Positions 63,619-64,000 of a stretch of 64,000 bases of DNA are shown here, piece after piece (position 1 is the first letter of the stretch; every line of letters begins with the position of its first letter). The stretch comes from Acidobacteriota bacterium (GTDB lineage: Bacteria; Acidobacteriota; Terriglobia; Bryobacterales; Bryobacteraceae). The translations under genes and the position numbers were made by a program. The stretch spans positions 1-64,000 of the forward strand of contig VFZU01000012.1 in NCBI GenBank assembly GCA_016870995.1. The letters are read 5' to 3'. The notes under the pieces are model-generated. The model saw only the letters and a program-made list of their open reading frames with translations. It did no database searches and was not told the DNA's origin.

Positions 63619-64000
63619 GTGCGAATCCTCCTGTTGATCTTGTTGGTGTTGAGTTCCTGCCGCCAGAGCGAGAAGGGTCAGGGCGGCAGCGAGGTGTCTG
63701 GATCGGCTGGGAGCGCGGGTGCCAAGAACGCAGCCAAAGATCTGATGCGCTGCGCCGCGCCGGTGGCGACTGTGGCGTTGATGGAAGACCCGAACGGCTA
63801 TGCATACATGTCGCGCTATTCGCTGCCCTCGCCGTTGACGTTGGTTCGATTGTTGATGCAACAGAGCGGATGCTTCCGGGTGGTGGATCGCTCGGCTGGA
63901 ATTGAAGCGGCCAAGCGCGAGCAGGAACTCGAACAATCCGGCATGCTGCGCAAAGATCAGACGATCCGTAAGCGGCAGGTGATCGAGGCGCAGTACACGA
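63619..64000 (+). CDS. CsgG-like lipoprotein, 5' part only
   Basis: The frame starts at GTG 63619, 3 bases after the metallo-hydrolase stop, and runs to the window edge. It encodes a lipoprotein signal (LLLILLVLSSC, lipobox SSC, Cys14), then a Gly/Ser-rich linker, VATVALMEDPNGYAYMSRYSLPSPLTLVRLLMQQSGCFRVVDRSAGIEAAKREQELEQSGMLR. This is the start of a CsgG/HfaB-family domain (outer-membrane curli-type secretion or assembly). The C-terminal part is outside the window. Confidence 0.75.
   Translation, partial: MRILLLILLVLSSCRQSEKGQGGSEVSGSAGSAGAKNAAKDLMRCAAPVATVALMEDPNGYAYMSRYSLPSPLTLVRLLMQQSGCFRVVDRSAGIEAAKREQELEQSGMLRKDQTIRKRQVIEAQYT

Overview
The window looks like a chromosomal segment of an acidobacterium, most likely from the Solibacter/Bryobacter group (inference). 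The pointers are a large secreted protein ending in the Solibacter-type C-terminal domain (TIGR03437), an Oar-like TonB receptor with a carboxypeptidase-regulatory N-domain, DUF1080, secreted FG-GAP and TPR proteins, an ECF sigma/anti-sigma pair and a propeller-type hybrid histidine kinase. G+C is high (about 60% by eye), coding density is very high, and many starts and stops overlap by 1-4 bases. I see no prophage, insertion sequence, CRISPR array or rRNA. One tRNA gene (Pro, UGG) is present.

Layout. 1-9.8 kb: the end of a DUF6493-like gene, an MdtABC-like RND efflux operon and a secreted alpha/beta hydrolase. 9.8-11.7 kb: a non-coding block with a candidate structured RNA and a perfect terminator, an acidobacterial protein of unknown function, tRNA-Pro, and a HEAT-repeat gene cut by TAG. 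11.7-18.3 kb: an ArgD-like aminotransferase, a MauE/thioredoxin fusion, a secreted amidohydrolase, HemL, a geranylgeranyl-reductase-type flavoprotein and a lipoprotein. 18.3-26.4 kb: a secreted propeller protein, a TolC-like protein and a TonB receptor interrupted by TAG. 26.4-31.4 kb: an MGMT-like protein, a frameshifted MerR regulator with a textbook 19-bp-spacer promoter, DUF1080, RNase J and a GlcD-like oxidase. 31.3-38.1 kb: an envelope-signalling locus (ECF sigma, anti-sigma with HEAT repeats, two DUF4097-like proteins, hybrid kinase). 38.1-47.3 kb: a serine hydrolase, a TadZ/CpaE-like ATPase, MetY, a LysE-type exporter, an adenosine-specific kinase, FG-GAP and TPR proteins, an ABC-2 permease and a D-2-hydroxyacid dehydrogenase. 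47.2-49.5 kb: a tandemly duplicated DUF1223 + DsbD-alpha cassette. 49.5-57 kb: two more interrupted genes, a TrmH-type methyltransferase, two zinc-ribbon membrane proteins (one a site-2 protease) and ClpB. 57-64 kb: lipoproteins, a receiver domain fused in frame to a secreted domain, DUF167, a flavin/Fe-S polyferredoxin followed by a molybdopterin oxidoreductase and a Tat-exported metallo-hydrolase, and a CsgG-like lipoprotein cut by the window edge.

Three signals span the window. First, the top strand is C-rich up to about 16.7 kb and G-rich after about 18.4 kb whatever the gene strand: a GC-skew sign change as at a replication origin, an inversion or an assembly join. Second, five otherwise intact genes are broken: three by in-frame TAG, one by in-frame TAA and one by a single-base deletion, although TAG is also used as a normal stop (argD, hemL, rnj). 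Third, the best candidates for something undescribed are the structured RNA at 9947-10120, the duplicated thiol-relay cassette, and the sigma/DUF4097/hybrid-kinase locus, whose kinase appears to lack a usual start codon.
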